DNA from: CF-39 sp036518215
GTDB lineage: Bacteria; Chloroflexota; Limnocylindria; P2-11E
Reading direction: 5' to 3'
DNA: 51,861 bases
Assembly: GCA_036518215.1 (NCBI GenBank)
Contig: DATDNP010000083.1
Span: forward strand, 1 to 51,861
The translations under genes were made by a program, and so were the position numbers. Below the pieces are notes generated by a model. It did not search any database. It was not told the origin of the DNA and worked only from the letters and a program-made list of their open reading frames with translations. This document shows positions 42,159-50,188 of this stretch, in pieces (position 1 is the first letter of the stretch; each line of letters starts with the position of its first letter).

Positions 42159-42867
42159 GGCGTTCGTCGGGACGTCGGGCTGGTCATACGCATCCTGGCG
42201 CCCGAAGTTCTATCCCGAGGGGATGAAGGCGAAGGACTTCCTCCGCTATTACGCCGAGCGCTTCGGCACGATCGAGATCAACTACACCTTCAATCACCTT
42301 CCCACGGAGAAGAACATCGCGGAATGGACCGCCGCGACGTCGGCTGACTTCGTGTTCGCGCTGAAGGCGTCGCAGCAGATCACGCACCGCATGCAGCTGC
42401 GCGAGCCCGCCGAGACGCTGCCGATCTTCTTCGATCGCGCGCGCCCGCTCGGGCCGCGTCTCGGCGCGGTGTTGTTCCAGACGCCGCCGTGGGTGAAGCG
42501 CGACGACGACCGGCTCGCCATGTTCCTCGCCGCGCTCCCGCGCGACGTGCGCTGCGCGCTCGAGGTGCGCGATCCATCGTGGTACGTCGACGAGGTCTAC
42601 GAGCTCTTGCGCACCGCGAACGTCGCGCTCGTGCACGCCGAGGGCGAGAAGGCGCCCTCGCCGGTCGAGACGATCGGCGCCGTCGCGTCGTTCGCCTACG
42701 TGCGCCTGCGCGCGCCGTCCGGGTACGACGAGGGCGCCGTGGACGCATGGGCGAAGCGCCTCGGCGCGATCCGCGACGCGGGGAAGGACGTCTACGCGTA
42801 CTTCCGGCACGACGAGGACGGTTCGAACGCGCTCTCGGCGATGCGGCTGCGCGACCGCCTCGCGTGA
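42145..42867 (+). CDS. DUF72 family protein
   Basis: 240 residues with the DUF72 (YecE) pattern: FVGTSGWSYASWRPKFYP at the start, YYAERFGTIEINYTFNHLPTE, FALKASQQITH, ALEVRDPSWYVDEVYELL and VYAYFRHDEDGSNALSAMRL at the end. The fold is a TIM barrel similar to xylose isomerase-like enzymes; the reaction is not established. The start ATG 42145 lies inside the transporter gene (14-nt overlap) and its stop overlaps the next start (GTGA), so it is translated as part of the operon. Confidence 0.93.
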   Translation: MGKARAFVGTSGWSYASWRPKFYPEGMKAKDFLRYYAERFGTIEINYTFNHLPTEKNIAEWTAATSADFVFALKASQQITHRMQLREPAETLPIFFDRARPLGPRLGAVLFQTPPWVKRDDDRLAMFLAALPRDVRCALEVRDPSWYVDEVYELLRTANVALVHAEGEKAPSPVETIGAVASFAYVRLRAPSGYDEGAVDAWAKRLGAIRDAGKDVYAYFRHDEDGSNALSAMRLRDRLA

Positions 42868-43436
42868 TCCCCACCGCGATCGTCTCCGCGATCGTGATCG
42901 CCAGCTTTGGGATCTTCATGCTCGTCGCTCAGCTCACGCGGAGCCGCAACGTCGCGCGGCGCGGCGCGTCGACGCGGCGCGCGTCGGGCATCGCGCATGC
43001 AGCGACCTACTTCTTCTGGCTGCCGTATCTCGTCGTGTGGATGCGCCCCGGTCCCTCCTTCGACGTGCCGCTCATCGTGGTGTGGATCGGGCTCGTGCTC
43101 GCCGTCGCCGGCATCGCCTTCGCGCTGTGGGCGATGCGCACGCTCGGCGAGCACTACGACCTGACGCTCGAGATCCACGGCGGGCACCGCGTCGTACGCG
43201 AGGGACCGTACGCGATGGTCCGCCATCCGATCTACACGGGGCTCGCGATCCATTCGATCGGCGCGATGCTCGCGACCGGGAACGCGCTCTTCATCGCCGG
43301 GACGCTGCTCGTCACCTTCCCGCTGTTCGTGATGCGCGCGCGTGTCGAGGAACGGCTCCTGCGCGACGAGCTCGGCGACGAATACGTCCGCTACGCGCGC
43401 GACGTACCGATGCTCATACCCGGAGGTCCTCCATGA
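42864..43436 (+). CDS. Isoprenylcysteine carboxyl methyltransferase-like membrane protein
   Basis: 190 residues with four to five hydrophobic helices and the ICMT/PEMT signature GPYAMVRHPIYTGL followed by EERLLRDELGDEYVRYARDVPMLIPG. Family members are SAM-dependent methyltransferases of isoprenylcysteine or phospholipids; bacterial ones act on unknown lipids or metals. GTG 42864 overlaps the DUF72 stop; the stop overlaps the next start (ATGA). Confidence 0.9.
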   Translation: MIPTAIVSAIVIASFGIFMLVAQLTRSRNVARRGASTRRASGIAHAATYFFWLPYLVVWMRPGPSFDVPLIVVWIGLVLAVAGIAFALWAMRTLGEHYDLTLEIHGGHRVVREGPYAMVRHPIYTGLAIHSIGAMLATGNALFIAGTLLVTFPLFVMRARVEERLLRDELGDEYVRYARDVPMLIPGGPP

Positions 43437-43699
43437 AGATGACGAACGACACGTACTGCGTCGTGTTCCAGGCGAAGCGCACGAAGGAGCTCTATTACCG
43501 CGACGAGAACGGTTGGCTGAAGGTGAGCTCGCGCGGCAACGCATTCCCCGCGACCGCGGAGCAGGTGCTGAATCATCTCCTGCCGGCGCTCGCCGTCGGC
43601 CAGCGGCACGGTCTGACGGTCACGGTAGAGCAGTACCGCGGCGCGTATTGGCGGACGCGCGTCGCTCGCGAGCGGCGGCAGTCGATGCGCCGGCGCTAG
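43433..43699 (+). CDS. Small hypothetical protein (88 residues)
   Basis: ATG 43433 is preceded by GGAGG (43422-43426) and overlaps the ICMT-like stop. The product has TYCVVFQAKRTKELYYRDENGW, then LPALAVGQRHGLTVTVEQY and a basic tail RVARERRQSMRRR. No membrane segment or cysteine cluster. I do not recognise a family; the start signal and overlap make it a real gene. Its stop overlaps that of the convergent antiporter in CTAG. Confidence 0.75.
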   Translation: MKMTNDTYCVVFQAKRTKELYYRDENGWLKVSSRGNAFPATAEQVLNHLLPALAVGQRHGLTVTVEQYRGAYWRTRVARERRQSMRRR

Positions 43700-44859
43700 G
43701 GCCGCGGTCCCGAGGCCGTCTCGGCGTCACGATGCGTCGGGAACATCCGCACCGCTACCGCCGATGCCGCGATCGAGAGCGCCGCCGCGGCGAGCGCGCC
43801 ACTGGACTGCGTGGACGTGACGACGCCCGCCGCCACGCCGAGGCCGAGCACGACGAAGCTGAACTCGCCGATCTGAGCGAGACCGACGCCGAGCTGCGCA
43901 CGGCGCGATGGGATGCGGAATCCCGCCGCGAGCGCGGTCGAGACGAGCGCCTTCAGAACGACGAGCACGAGGAAGGCCGCGAGCCACTGCGGCTCGCGTA
44001 CGACGGCCGCCGGATCGACGAGCGTGCCGATCGCGACGAAGAACATCACCGCGAAGAGATCGCGGAAGGGCAGCACCTCGCGCCGTGCCTCGCGCGCGAT
44101 CGGGCTGGACGAGAAGAGCAGGCCCGCGACGAACGCGGCGAGCGCGATCGGCACGCCGAACACGACGGCGCCGATGCCCGCCATGGCGAGCGCGGTCGAG
44201 ACCGCGACGATGAGGAACGAATCGTGTTCCTCCTTGATGGAGGCGAGGAGCCTCGGTATGAGCACGACCTGCGCGACCGCGGCGACGACGACGAACGCGA
44301 GCGCCGCGGCGAACGCGACGGCGGGCGATTCGCTGCTCGGTGCCAGGAGGACCGCGAGGATCGTCGCGACGACGAGCGTCACGACGTCCTGGAGGATCGC
44401 CCACACGATGAGCGCCCTCTCGGTCGCCGCGTCCGTCGTGCGCTTCCGGCTTCGCGTGATGTTCACGACGACGACCGAGCTCGAGAGCGCCGCGACGAGG
44501 CCGAGCGTCGCCGCGCCGAGTGACGGCGTGCCGAGGAGGAGGAAGAGGCCGCTGCCGCCGACCGCGACGAGCGCGACCTGGAGCGGGACGGCGATGAGCA
44601 TGCCGCGCGGCTCCCGTCTCAGCGAGCGGAGGTCGAGCTCGATCCCGACCTCGAAGAGGAGAAGCACGACGCCGACGTCGGCGAGGAGCTGGATCTGCTC
44701 GCGGTCAGCGACGTAGCCGGGCGTGAACGGGCCGACCGCGAGGCCGATGACGAGGTAGCCGACGACCGCGGGCAGCCCGATCCGCCGCGCGGCGACGCCC
44801 GCGACGGCGGCGACGAGCAGGATGACGCCGAGCTCGAGGAGCGGGAGCGCGCCTTCCAT
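43696..44859 (-). CDS. Cation:proton antiporter, CPA2/KefB type
   Basis: 387 residues with 11-13 hydrophobic helices: GLPAVVGYLVIGLAVGPF, LLADVGVVLLLFEVGIELDL, ALSSSVVVVNITRSRKR, FLIVAVSTALAMAGIGAVVFGVP and GVGLAQIGEFSFVVLGLG, all CPA2 family marks. It exchanges K+ or Na+ for H+. No C-terminal TrkA-N domain is fused, unlike KefB/KefC; instead a separate protein with TrkA-N/C domains (the K+ channel gene) lies 11 nt upstream, suggesting coordinated potassium handling. Confidence 0.93.
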   Translation of the reverse strand: MEGALPLLELGVILLVAAVAGVAARRIGLPAVVGYLVIGLAVGPFTPGYVADREQIQLLADVGVVLLLFEVGIELDLRSLRREPRGMLIAVPLQVALVAVGGSGLFLLLGTPSLGAATLGLVAALSSSVVVVNITRSRKRTTDAATERALIVWAILQDVVTLVVATILAVLLAPSSESPAVAFAAALAFVVVAAVAQVVLIPRLLASIKEEHDSFLIVAVSTALAMAGIGAVVFGVPIALAAFVAGLLFSSSPIAREARREVLPFRDLFAVMFFVAIGTLVDPAAVVREPQWLAAFLVLVVLKALVSTALAAGFRIPSRRAQLGVGLAQIGEFSFVVLGLGVAAGVVTSTQSSGALAAAALSIAASAVAVRMFPTHRDAETASGPRP

Positions 44860-44870
44860 CGACCCCGAGG

Positions 44871-45899
44871 CTATTGGAGGATGGCCGCGGTCGCCGCGAG
44901 CTCGCTCTCCGAGCCCATCGCGACGACGAGGTCGCCGTCCTCGATGCGCAGCGCGTCCTCCGGGTCGACGTGGAGCGCGCCGTCGCTGCGCCGCACGGCG
45001 AGGAGCCGCGCACGGCCGCGGTCGAGGAGGCCCGCCTCGCGAAGCGTGCGTCCGCGCGCCGCGCAGGTCTGGCCGACGATGATCTCCTCGATGCCGATCG
45101 TGCTCTCGCCGTGCTGCAGCGTCTCGATGACGTCCACGACCGATGGGCGGATCGCGAGCTGCGCCATGAGCCGGCCCGCCATGCCGTACGGCGATACGAC
45201 GCGGTTCGCCCCGGCGAGCTCGAGCCGCCGCTGCGATCCGGGTTGGCTCGCGCGCGCGGTGATGTGGAGCTCGGGGTTCAGCGCGCGCGCCGAGAGCGTG
45301 ATGTACACGACACGCTCGTCCGAGTCGACGACCGCGAGCAGTCCCTTCGCGTGCTCGATGCCCGCCGCCGTGAGCACATCCTCGGATGCGGCGTCGCCCT
45401 CGACGAAGCGGCGACCCTCGCGACGAAGGCGCGCGAGCGGCTCGGGATTCACCTCGACGACGACATACGGGACGTGCTGCCGCTCGAACTCGTTCGCGAT
45501 CTGCGTCCCGATGCGGCCGTAGCCGCAGATGATGAAGTGCCCGCGCTGCGCGCCGATCTCGCTCATCATTCGTCGCTGCCTCCGGTACGCCCCGAATCGC
45601 CCCTCCGCGACGGTCTCCGCGATCACCCCGAACGTGTAGAGGATCGCGCCCGTGCCGCCGAGGATGAGCGTCATGGTGAAGATGCGTCCCGCCGTCGAGA
45701 GCGGATGGACCTCGCCGAAGCCGACCGTCGCGATCGTCGTCAGCGCCATGTAGAGGGCGTCGATGCCGCTCCAGCCCTCGATGAGCATGTATCCGGCGGT
45801 GCCGTAGACGAGCGCGACGACGACCAGAAGAACGGAGAGCTGGAACCGGCGGAGGGGGTTCTCGACCTCCACGGCGCGAAGCGTACGCGCCGCGTCCAC
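44871..45899 (-). CDS. Potassium channel with RCK (TrkA-N/TrkA-C) domain
   Basis: 342 residues: TM1 at about 22-40, a pore helix and filter TVGFGE (58-63; the common variant of TVGYG), TM2 at about 73-96, then an RCK domain with GYGRIG at 126-131 and the Rossmann acidic VVEVNPEP, and a TrkA-C part at the end. This is the MthK/Kch-like two-TM layout, forming tetrameric K+ channels gated by ions or nucleotides. It lies directly upstream of the antiporter gene and 10 nt after sucD. Confidence 0.93.
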   Translation of the reverse strand: MDAARTLRAVEVENPLRRFQLSVLLVVVALVYGTAGYMLIEGWSGIDALYMALTTIATVGFGEVHPLSTAGRIFTMTLILGGTGAILYTFGVIAETVAEGRFGAYRRQRRMMSEIGAQRGHFIICGYGRIGTQIANEFERQHVPYVVVEVNPEPLARLRREGRRFVEGDAASEDVLTAAGIEHAKGLLAVVDSDERVVYITLSARALNPELHITARASQPGSQRRLELAGANRVVSPYGMAGRLMAQLAIRPSVVDVIETLQHGESTIGIEEIIVGQTCAARGRTLREAGLLDRGRARLLAVRRSDGALHVDPEDALRIEDGDLVVAMGSESELAATAAILQ

Positions 45900-45909
45900 G
45901 GAAATGGTG

Positions 45910-46782
45910 TTAGCGGGCGGCGAGCGCCTTCTTCACGAGCGCGGGGATCTCGCTCGGCGCGTTCGCGACGGGGATGCCCGCGGCCTCGAACGCCTTCACC
46001 TTCGACTCGGCCGTGCCCTGGTTGCCGGAGACGATCGCGCCGGCGTGACCCATGCGCTTCCCGGCCGGCGCGCTGCGGCCCGCGATGAACGCGACCGCAG
46101 GCTTCTTGCCGAACGCGCGCATGTACTCGGCGCTGTGTTCTTCCGCCGCGCCGCCGATCTCGCCGACGATGACGATGACCTCGGTCGCGGGATCTTCGTT
46201 CAGCAGACGCACCGCTTCCGGCGTCGGTAACCCGATGACCGGGTCGCCGCCGATGCCGAGGCACGTCGTCTGACCGAGACCGGCGCGTGACAGCGCGTCC
46301 GCGATCTCATACGTGAGCGTGCCGGAGCGCGACACGAAGCCCACCGGACCGGGCGTGAAGTTCTCCGCGGGCATGATGCCGAGCTTGCATTCGCCGGGTG
46401 TGATCGCGCCCGGGCAGTTCGGTCCGATGAGCGTCGTCGCGGAGCGCTCGAGGACGCTCGTCACCTTCAGCATGTCCTGGACGGCGATGCCTTCGGTGAT
46501 GCACACGACGAGCGAGAGCTCGGCGTCGATCGCCTCGAGCATCGCGTCCATCGCGCCGCCGGCCGGTACGAAGATGATCGACGCGTTCGCGCCGGTCGCG
46601 TCGACGGCCTGCGCGACGGTGTCGAAGAGCGGGATGCCCTCGATGCTCGTGCCGCCGGCACCGGGCTTCGTGCCGCCGACGACCTTCGTGCCGTACTCCT
46701 TCATCCGCGTCGCGTGGAACGTGCCCTCGCGGCCCATGCCCTGGACGAGGACCTTCGTCGTCTTCCCGAGGAGGACGGCCAT
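45910..46782 (-). CDS. sucD: Succinate-CoA ligase alpha subunit SucD
   Basis: 290 residues: CoA-binding Rossmann domain at the N-terminus (VLVQGMGREGTFHATRMKEYG), FVPAGGAMDAMLEAIDA, IGPNCPGAITPGECKLGIMP, and the phosphohistidine in KRMGHAGAIVSGNQGTAESK. With SucC it interconverts succinyl-CoA and succinate with ATP or GTP formation in the TCA cycle. The start overlaps the sucC stop by one base (TAATG). Confidence 0.96.
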   Translation of the reverse strand: MAVLLGKTTKVLVQGMGREGTFHATRMKEYGTKVVGGTKPGAGGTSIEGIPLFDTVAQAVDATGANASIIFVPAGGAMDAMLEAIDAELSLVVCITEGIAVQDMLKVTSVLERSATTLIGPNCPGAITPGECKLGIMPAENFTPGPVGFVSRSGTLTYEIADALSRAGLGQTTCLGIGGDPVIGLPTPEAVRLLNEDPATEVIVIVGEIGGAAEEHSAEYMRAFGKKPAVAFIAGRSAPAGKRMGHAGAIVSGNQGTAESKVKAFEAAGIPVANAPSEIPALVKKALAAR

Positions 46783-47921
46783 TAGCGCGATCCCTTCGCG
46801 AGACGCACGGCCTCGGCGGCTGCCTCGTCCATCGTGGCGCGCGACTCGAGCGGGGCGCCCACGAGCAGCTTGCGGCCCGCCTCAGCCTCGGTGCCGGAGA
46901 GACGGATCACGAGCGGCACCTCCGGCGGATGCTGCGCGATGACCGAGAGGATCCCCTTCGCGACCTCGTCGCCGCGCGTGATGCCGCCGAAGATGTTGAT
47001 GAGCACGCTCTTCACGTTCTTGTTCGCGAGCACGATCTCGAGCGCGGCCTTCACGACGGCTTCCTTCGCGCCGCCGCCCACGTCGAGGAAGTTCGCGGCG
47101 CGGCCACCGGCGTTGCGCACGGCGTCGAGCGTGCCCATGACGAGACCGGCGCCGTTGCCGATGATGCCGACGTCCCCATCGAGCTGGACGTAGCTGAAGC
47201 CGAGCGCGCGGGCGCGCTCCTCGACCTCCTCGTCGGGGCTCACTTCCTTCCAGTCGCGCAGCTCGGGCTGACGGAACAGCGCGTTGTCGTCGATGTCGAG
47301 CTTCGCGTCGCCCGCGAGGACCGAGCCGTCGGTCTGGATGAAGAGCGGGTTGATCTCGATGAGCATCGCATCGGTCTTCGCGTACACGCCGTACAGCCGC
47401 TGCGCGATGTCGGTGACCGCGTTGCGCTGCTCCGCCGGCACGCCGGCGTCGAAGCAGAGCGCGCGGGCCTGATACGGCAGGAGGCCGAGCACCGGATCGG
47501 GCCATCCGCGGGCGATCTTCTCCGGCGTCGTCGCGGCGACCTCTTCGATGTCCATGCCGCCGACGGTCGAGAGCATGACGACGGCACGGCGGCGATCGCG
47601 GTCGAGGGTGATGCCGAGATAGAGCTCCTTCGCGATCTGCGCGCCGCGCTCGACGTACACCTTGCGCACGCGGAGTCCCTTGATCTGCATGTGGAGGATC
47701 GCCTTCGCGTGCTCGCCGGCCTCGGCCGGCGTCTTCGCGACCTTGATGCCCCCGGCCTTGCCGCGTCCGCCCGCGTGGACCTGCGCCTTCACGACGACGG
47801 TGCCGCCGAGCGCGCGCGCGGCGGCCTCGGCCTCTTCGGGGGTCGTGGCGATCCGGCCTTCGGGTACGGGGATGCCGGCGCGCGCGAGCAGTTGTTTGGC
47901 CTGGTACTCGTGCAGCTTCAT
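46782..47921 (-). CDS. sucC: Succinate-CoA ligase beta subunit SucC
   Basis: 379 residues: N-terminal ATP-grasp domain starting MKLHEYQAKQLLARAGIPVP, VKAQVHAGGRGKAGGIKV, MLIEINPLFIQTDG, ALDAKLDIDDNALFR-like segment, and the C-terminal CoA ligase domain with NIFGGITRGDEVAKGI and LVIRLSGTEAEAGRKLL. It forms the enzyme with SucD. The leader upstream of ATG 47921 is the second copy of the hairpin element seen in front of deoC. Confidence 0.96.
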   Translation of the reverse strand: MKLHEYQAKQLLARAGIPVPEGRIATTPEEAEAAARALGGTVVVKAQVHAGGRGKAGGIKVAKTPAEAGEHAKAILHMQIKGLRVRKVYVERGAQIAKELYLGITLDRDRRRAVVMLSTVGGMDIEEVAATTPEKIARGWPDPVLGLLPYQARALCFDAGVPAEQRNAVTDIAQRLYGVYAKTDAMLIEINPLFIQTDGSVLAGDAKLDIDDNALFRQPELRDWKEVSPDEEVEERARALGFSYVQLDGDVGIIGNGAGLVMGTLDAVRNAGGRAANFLDVGGGAKEAVVKAALEIVLANKNVKSVLINIFGGITRGDEVAKGILSVIAQHPPEVPLVIRLSGTEAEAGRKLLVGAPLESRATMDEAAAEAVRLAKGSR

Positions 47922-47985
47922 CGTCGCTTCGCGCCGATGAAGACAACACCCTCTTTTCGCAGGGGCTCTGCCCCTGCCACCCCGG
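47919..47985 (-). repeat. Leader repeat element, copy B (upstream of sucC)
   Basis: A 20-nt block including the sucC start codon (47919-47938) is identical to 17234-17253; after 18 variable nt a 29-nt hairpin block (47957-47985) matches 17271-17299 with a single difference in the loop (CTC/TCC side to CTCT). Orientation and distance to the start codon are the same as in copy A. Confidence 0.8.
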
Positions 47986-48047
47986 CAGGGTCGTGGCGGA
48001 CGTGGAGCGCTGAGGTCTGCAAGGCGTTCACCGGGTCAGCCCGAGGA

Positions 48048-48053
48048 TATCGT
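48048..48053 (+). promoter_or_regulatory. -10 box of possible leaderless promoter for P-loop kinase
   Basis: TATCGT lies 7 nt before GTG 48061; the same hexamer serves the promoter at 34105-34110. No Shine-Dalgarno precedes the GTG. A -35 is not clear. Confidence 0.35.
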
Positions 48054-48060
48054 CGCGCGC

Positions 48061-48639
48061 GTGGACGTGCCTCGGGCACGGATGCGACGCGTCTCGGTCG
48101 TGGGCTCGACCGGGAGCGGGAAGACGACGCTCGGACGCGAGCTCGCCGCGATCCTCGGAGTCCCGCACGTCGAGCTCGACGCGCTGAACTGGGGAGCGGG
48201 CTGGACGATGGTGCCCGCGACGACGTTCCAGCAGCGCGTCCGCGACGCGATCTCGCGTGACGCGTGGGTCGTGGACGGCAATTACGGTGGACAGGGCGCG
48301 CGCGAGATCGTGTGGGAGTGCGCGGATACGGTCGTGTGGCTCGACTTCCCGCTCGGCGTGATCCTGGCGCGACTCTTCCGGCGGACGAACGAGCGCATCC
48401 GCTCCGGCCGCGAGCTCTGGGAGGGCACCGGAAATCGCGAGACCTTCCGAGGCGCATACCTCTCGCGCCGGTCGCTGTATCTCTGGGCGCTCAAGACCCA
48501 CCGCCGGCGGAAGCGCGAGTACGCCGCGCTCCTCGCTCTGCCCCAGTACGCGCACCTGCGGGTCCACCGCTTCACGCGGCCGGAAGACGCCGATGCATGG
48601 CTGGATGCGCAACGCGACGCCGTCGGCGAGAGTAGATAG
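48061..48639 (+). CDS. P-loop kinase-like protein (adenylate kinase/FlaR-type)
   Basis: 192 residues with an N-terminal Walker A VVGSTGSGKTTLGRELA, then HVELDALNWGAGW, WVVDGNYG, VWLDFPLGVILARLFRR and a basic LID-like KTHRRRKREY. This pattern is that of the AAA_18 / topology-modulation (FlaR) group of small P-loop proteins related to adenylate kinase; their substrates are not firmly known. GTG 48061 is taken as start; GTG 48067 or ATG 48082 are possible. The next gene begins 3 nt after the stop. Confidence 0.85.
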   Translation: MDVPRARMRRVSVVGSTGSGKTTLGRELAAILGVPHVELDALNWGAGWTMVPATTFQQRVRDAISRDAWVVDGNYGGQGAREIVWECADTVVWLDFPLGVILARLFRRTNERIRSGRELWEGTGNRETFRGAYLSRRSLYLWALKTHRRRKREYAALLALPQYAHLRVHRFTRPEDADAWLDAQRDAVGESR

Positions 48640-48642
48640 GAC

Positions 48643-49677
48643 ATGGCAACGCTCGCGCAGCGCGCCGCGACGCCCGTCGTCCCGCGCCTCGGCGTCCGTT
48701 ACGACGCCATCGTCGTCGCGACATCGCTCTGGATGGGCGCCGGTCTCTACTGGGACGGATGGGCGCACGGCTACCGCTTGCCCGATTCCTTCTGGACGAT
48801 CTGGCACGCCGCCTTCTACTCGGGATTCGCGGCGTGCGCCGTCGCCGTCCTCGCGCCGGTCGTCATGGCGAAACCGCGGAGCGCCAGCTGGCGCGCCGCG
48901 ATCCCGGCGGGCTATGGCTATGCGGTAGCAGGCGTGCTCGTCTTCGCGGCGGGCGGCATCTTCGACGCGGTGTGGCACACGCTCTTCGGCATCGAGTTCT
49001 CGACCGACGCGCTCCTCAGCCCGAGCCACCTCCTCCTCGGGACGGGCGCCTCGCTCATCGTGAGCGCGCCGTTCGTCGCCGCGCGCCGGCGCGCGCGCAC
49101 CGATCTCGCGGGTCAGCTGCCCGCGGTGCTCTCGCTGACTCTCCTCCTCGGCGTCTTCACGTTCTTCACCCTCTTCGCCGGTCCGTACTCCGCGGTCATC
49201 GGCGGCGGCGATCGTCCGTCGGACACGACGCTCATCCGATCGATGCTCGGCGTGTATCTGTTCAGCGCGCTCATCACCGGATGCGCGCTCGTCGCGCTGC
49301 GACGCGCGGCGCTGCCGCCGGGGGCGCTCACGATCGTCGTCGGCCTCAACGGGGTCGCGATGATCCTCATGCGCGGGCACGCGACGCTCGCGACCCAGCT
49401 CACCTTCTCGCTGGTGGCGATCGCCGCGGGGGCGGTCGGCGACGTCCTCGTGTGGCGGCTCCGGCTCCGTCCCTCGCTCGATCGCACCGTCGCGCTGCGC
49501 ATCTTCTCGTTCGCGTTCCCGGCGGCGTACTGGGCGCTCTACCTCATGGTCGTCGCGCTCGGCGTCGGCACCCGGTGGACCGTCCACGAGCTCGCCGGCA
49601 TCGTCTTCGTCTCCGGTGCGATCGGGCTCCTCACCAGCTTCGTGTTCTCGGCGGGCTCAGCCGGCGAAGCCGCGTAG
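48643..49677 (+). CDS. Hypothetical polytopic membrane protein
   Basis: 344 residues with about nine hydrophobic helices. Distinctive polar residues lie between helices: DGWAHGYRLPDSFWTIWHAAFYSG near residue 40, DAVWHTLFGIEFSTDALLSPSHLLL, and MRGHATLATQLTF. Histidines and tryptophans cluster on one side, which could bind metal or haem, but I recognise no characterised family. It overlaps the convergent DUF402 gene by 21 nt. Confidence 0.8.
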   Translation: MATLAQRAATPVVPRLGVRYDAIVVATSLWMGAGLYWDGWAHGYRLPDSFWTIWHAAFYSGFAACAVAVLAPVVMAKPRSASWRAAIPAGYGYAVAGVLVFAAGGIFDAVWHTLFGIEFSTDALLSPSHLLLGTGASLIVSAPFVAARRRARTDLAGQLPAVLSLTLLLGVFTFFTLFAGPYSAVIGGGDRPSDTTLIRSMLGVYLFSALITGCALVALRRAALPPGALTIVVGLNGVAMILMRGHATLATQLTFSLVAIAAGAVGDVLVWRLRLRPSLDRTVALRIFSFAFPAAYWALYLMVVALGVGTRWTVHELAGIVFVSGAIGLLTSFVFSAGSAGEAA

Positions 49678-50136
49678 CGCGTCGGCGCTGGCGCGCTCGA
49701 CCTCGCGGATGAGCGCGCGCGGATCGGCGAGCGCCTCGAGCGCGCGAGCGATCGCGGCGCGATGGCCGGGTGCGAGATCCGGCGGCAGCTCGTCCTCGTC
49801 GAGCACTGTCGTCGCGCCGCCCGGCATGACGAGCACGTCGACGGTGAGATCGGTGTATGCGACGACGGCGGGGTCGATCGTCGTCGCCGTCGCGACGTTG
49901 CAGTAGTAGGCGAGCGTCCGGCCGCCGCTGAGCCAGTGGTAGACGTTGTACGGCCGGTCGACCCAGTAGTGGCCGACCGTCACCGTACCCGCGACGACCC
50001 GCACGGGCGTGCCGGCAATGGCCCACTCGCGATCGCTCACATAGCGCAGGACCGCCCGGCGCCCGGGCTCGACGACGAGCGGTGCGCACGCGAATTCGGC
50101 CACCGAACCGTCAAGCCGGGTCTTGCGCTCGATCAT
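49657..50136 (-). CDS. DUF402 family protein (FomD/nucleotide phosphatase-like)
   Basis: 159 residues. The DUF402 core is visible from about residue 55: HYWVDRPYNVYHWL, AYYCNVATATTIDPAVVAYTDLTVDVLVMPGG and VLDEDELPPDL, including the Y-D-L/D-V/D-E-D-E metal-binding acidic residues. Characterised relatives (SA0684, FomD) hydrolyse nucleoside di- or triphosphates or cytidylyl phosphonates. ATG 50136 has AGGA close upstream. It is divergent from the oxidoreductase gene, with 52 nt between starts. Confidence 0.85.
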   Translation of the reverse strand: MIERKTRLDGSVAEFACAPLVVEPGRRAVLRYVSDREWAIAGTPVRVVAGTVTVGHYWVDRPYNVYHWLSGGRTLAYYCNVATATTIDPAVVAYTDLTVDVLVMPGGATTVLDEDELPPDLAPGHRAAIARALEALADPRALIREVERASADALRGFAG

Positions 50137-50149
50137 GTCCGTCCTGAGT

Positions 50150-50177
50150 TTGACGCGGCACTACGCGTCGGTAGCAT
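50150..50177 (+). promoter_or_regulatory. Sigma70 promoter for FAD/Fe-S oxidoreductase
   Basis: TTGACG (50150-50155), a 16-nt spacer and TAGCAT (50172-50177). Expected start about 50184, giving a leader of only about 5 nt before ATG 50189, with no Shine-Dalgarno. Confidence 0.6.
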
Positions 50178-50188
50178 GACGGCACCGG

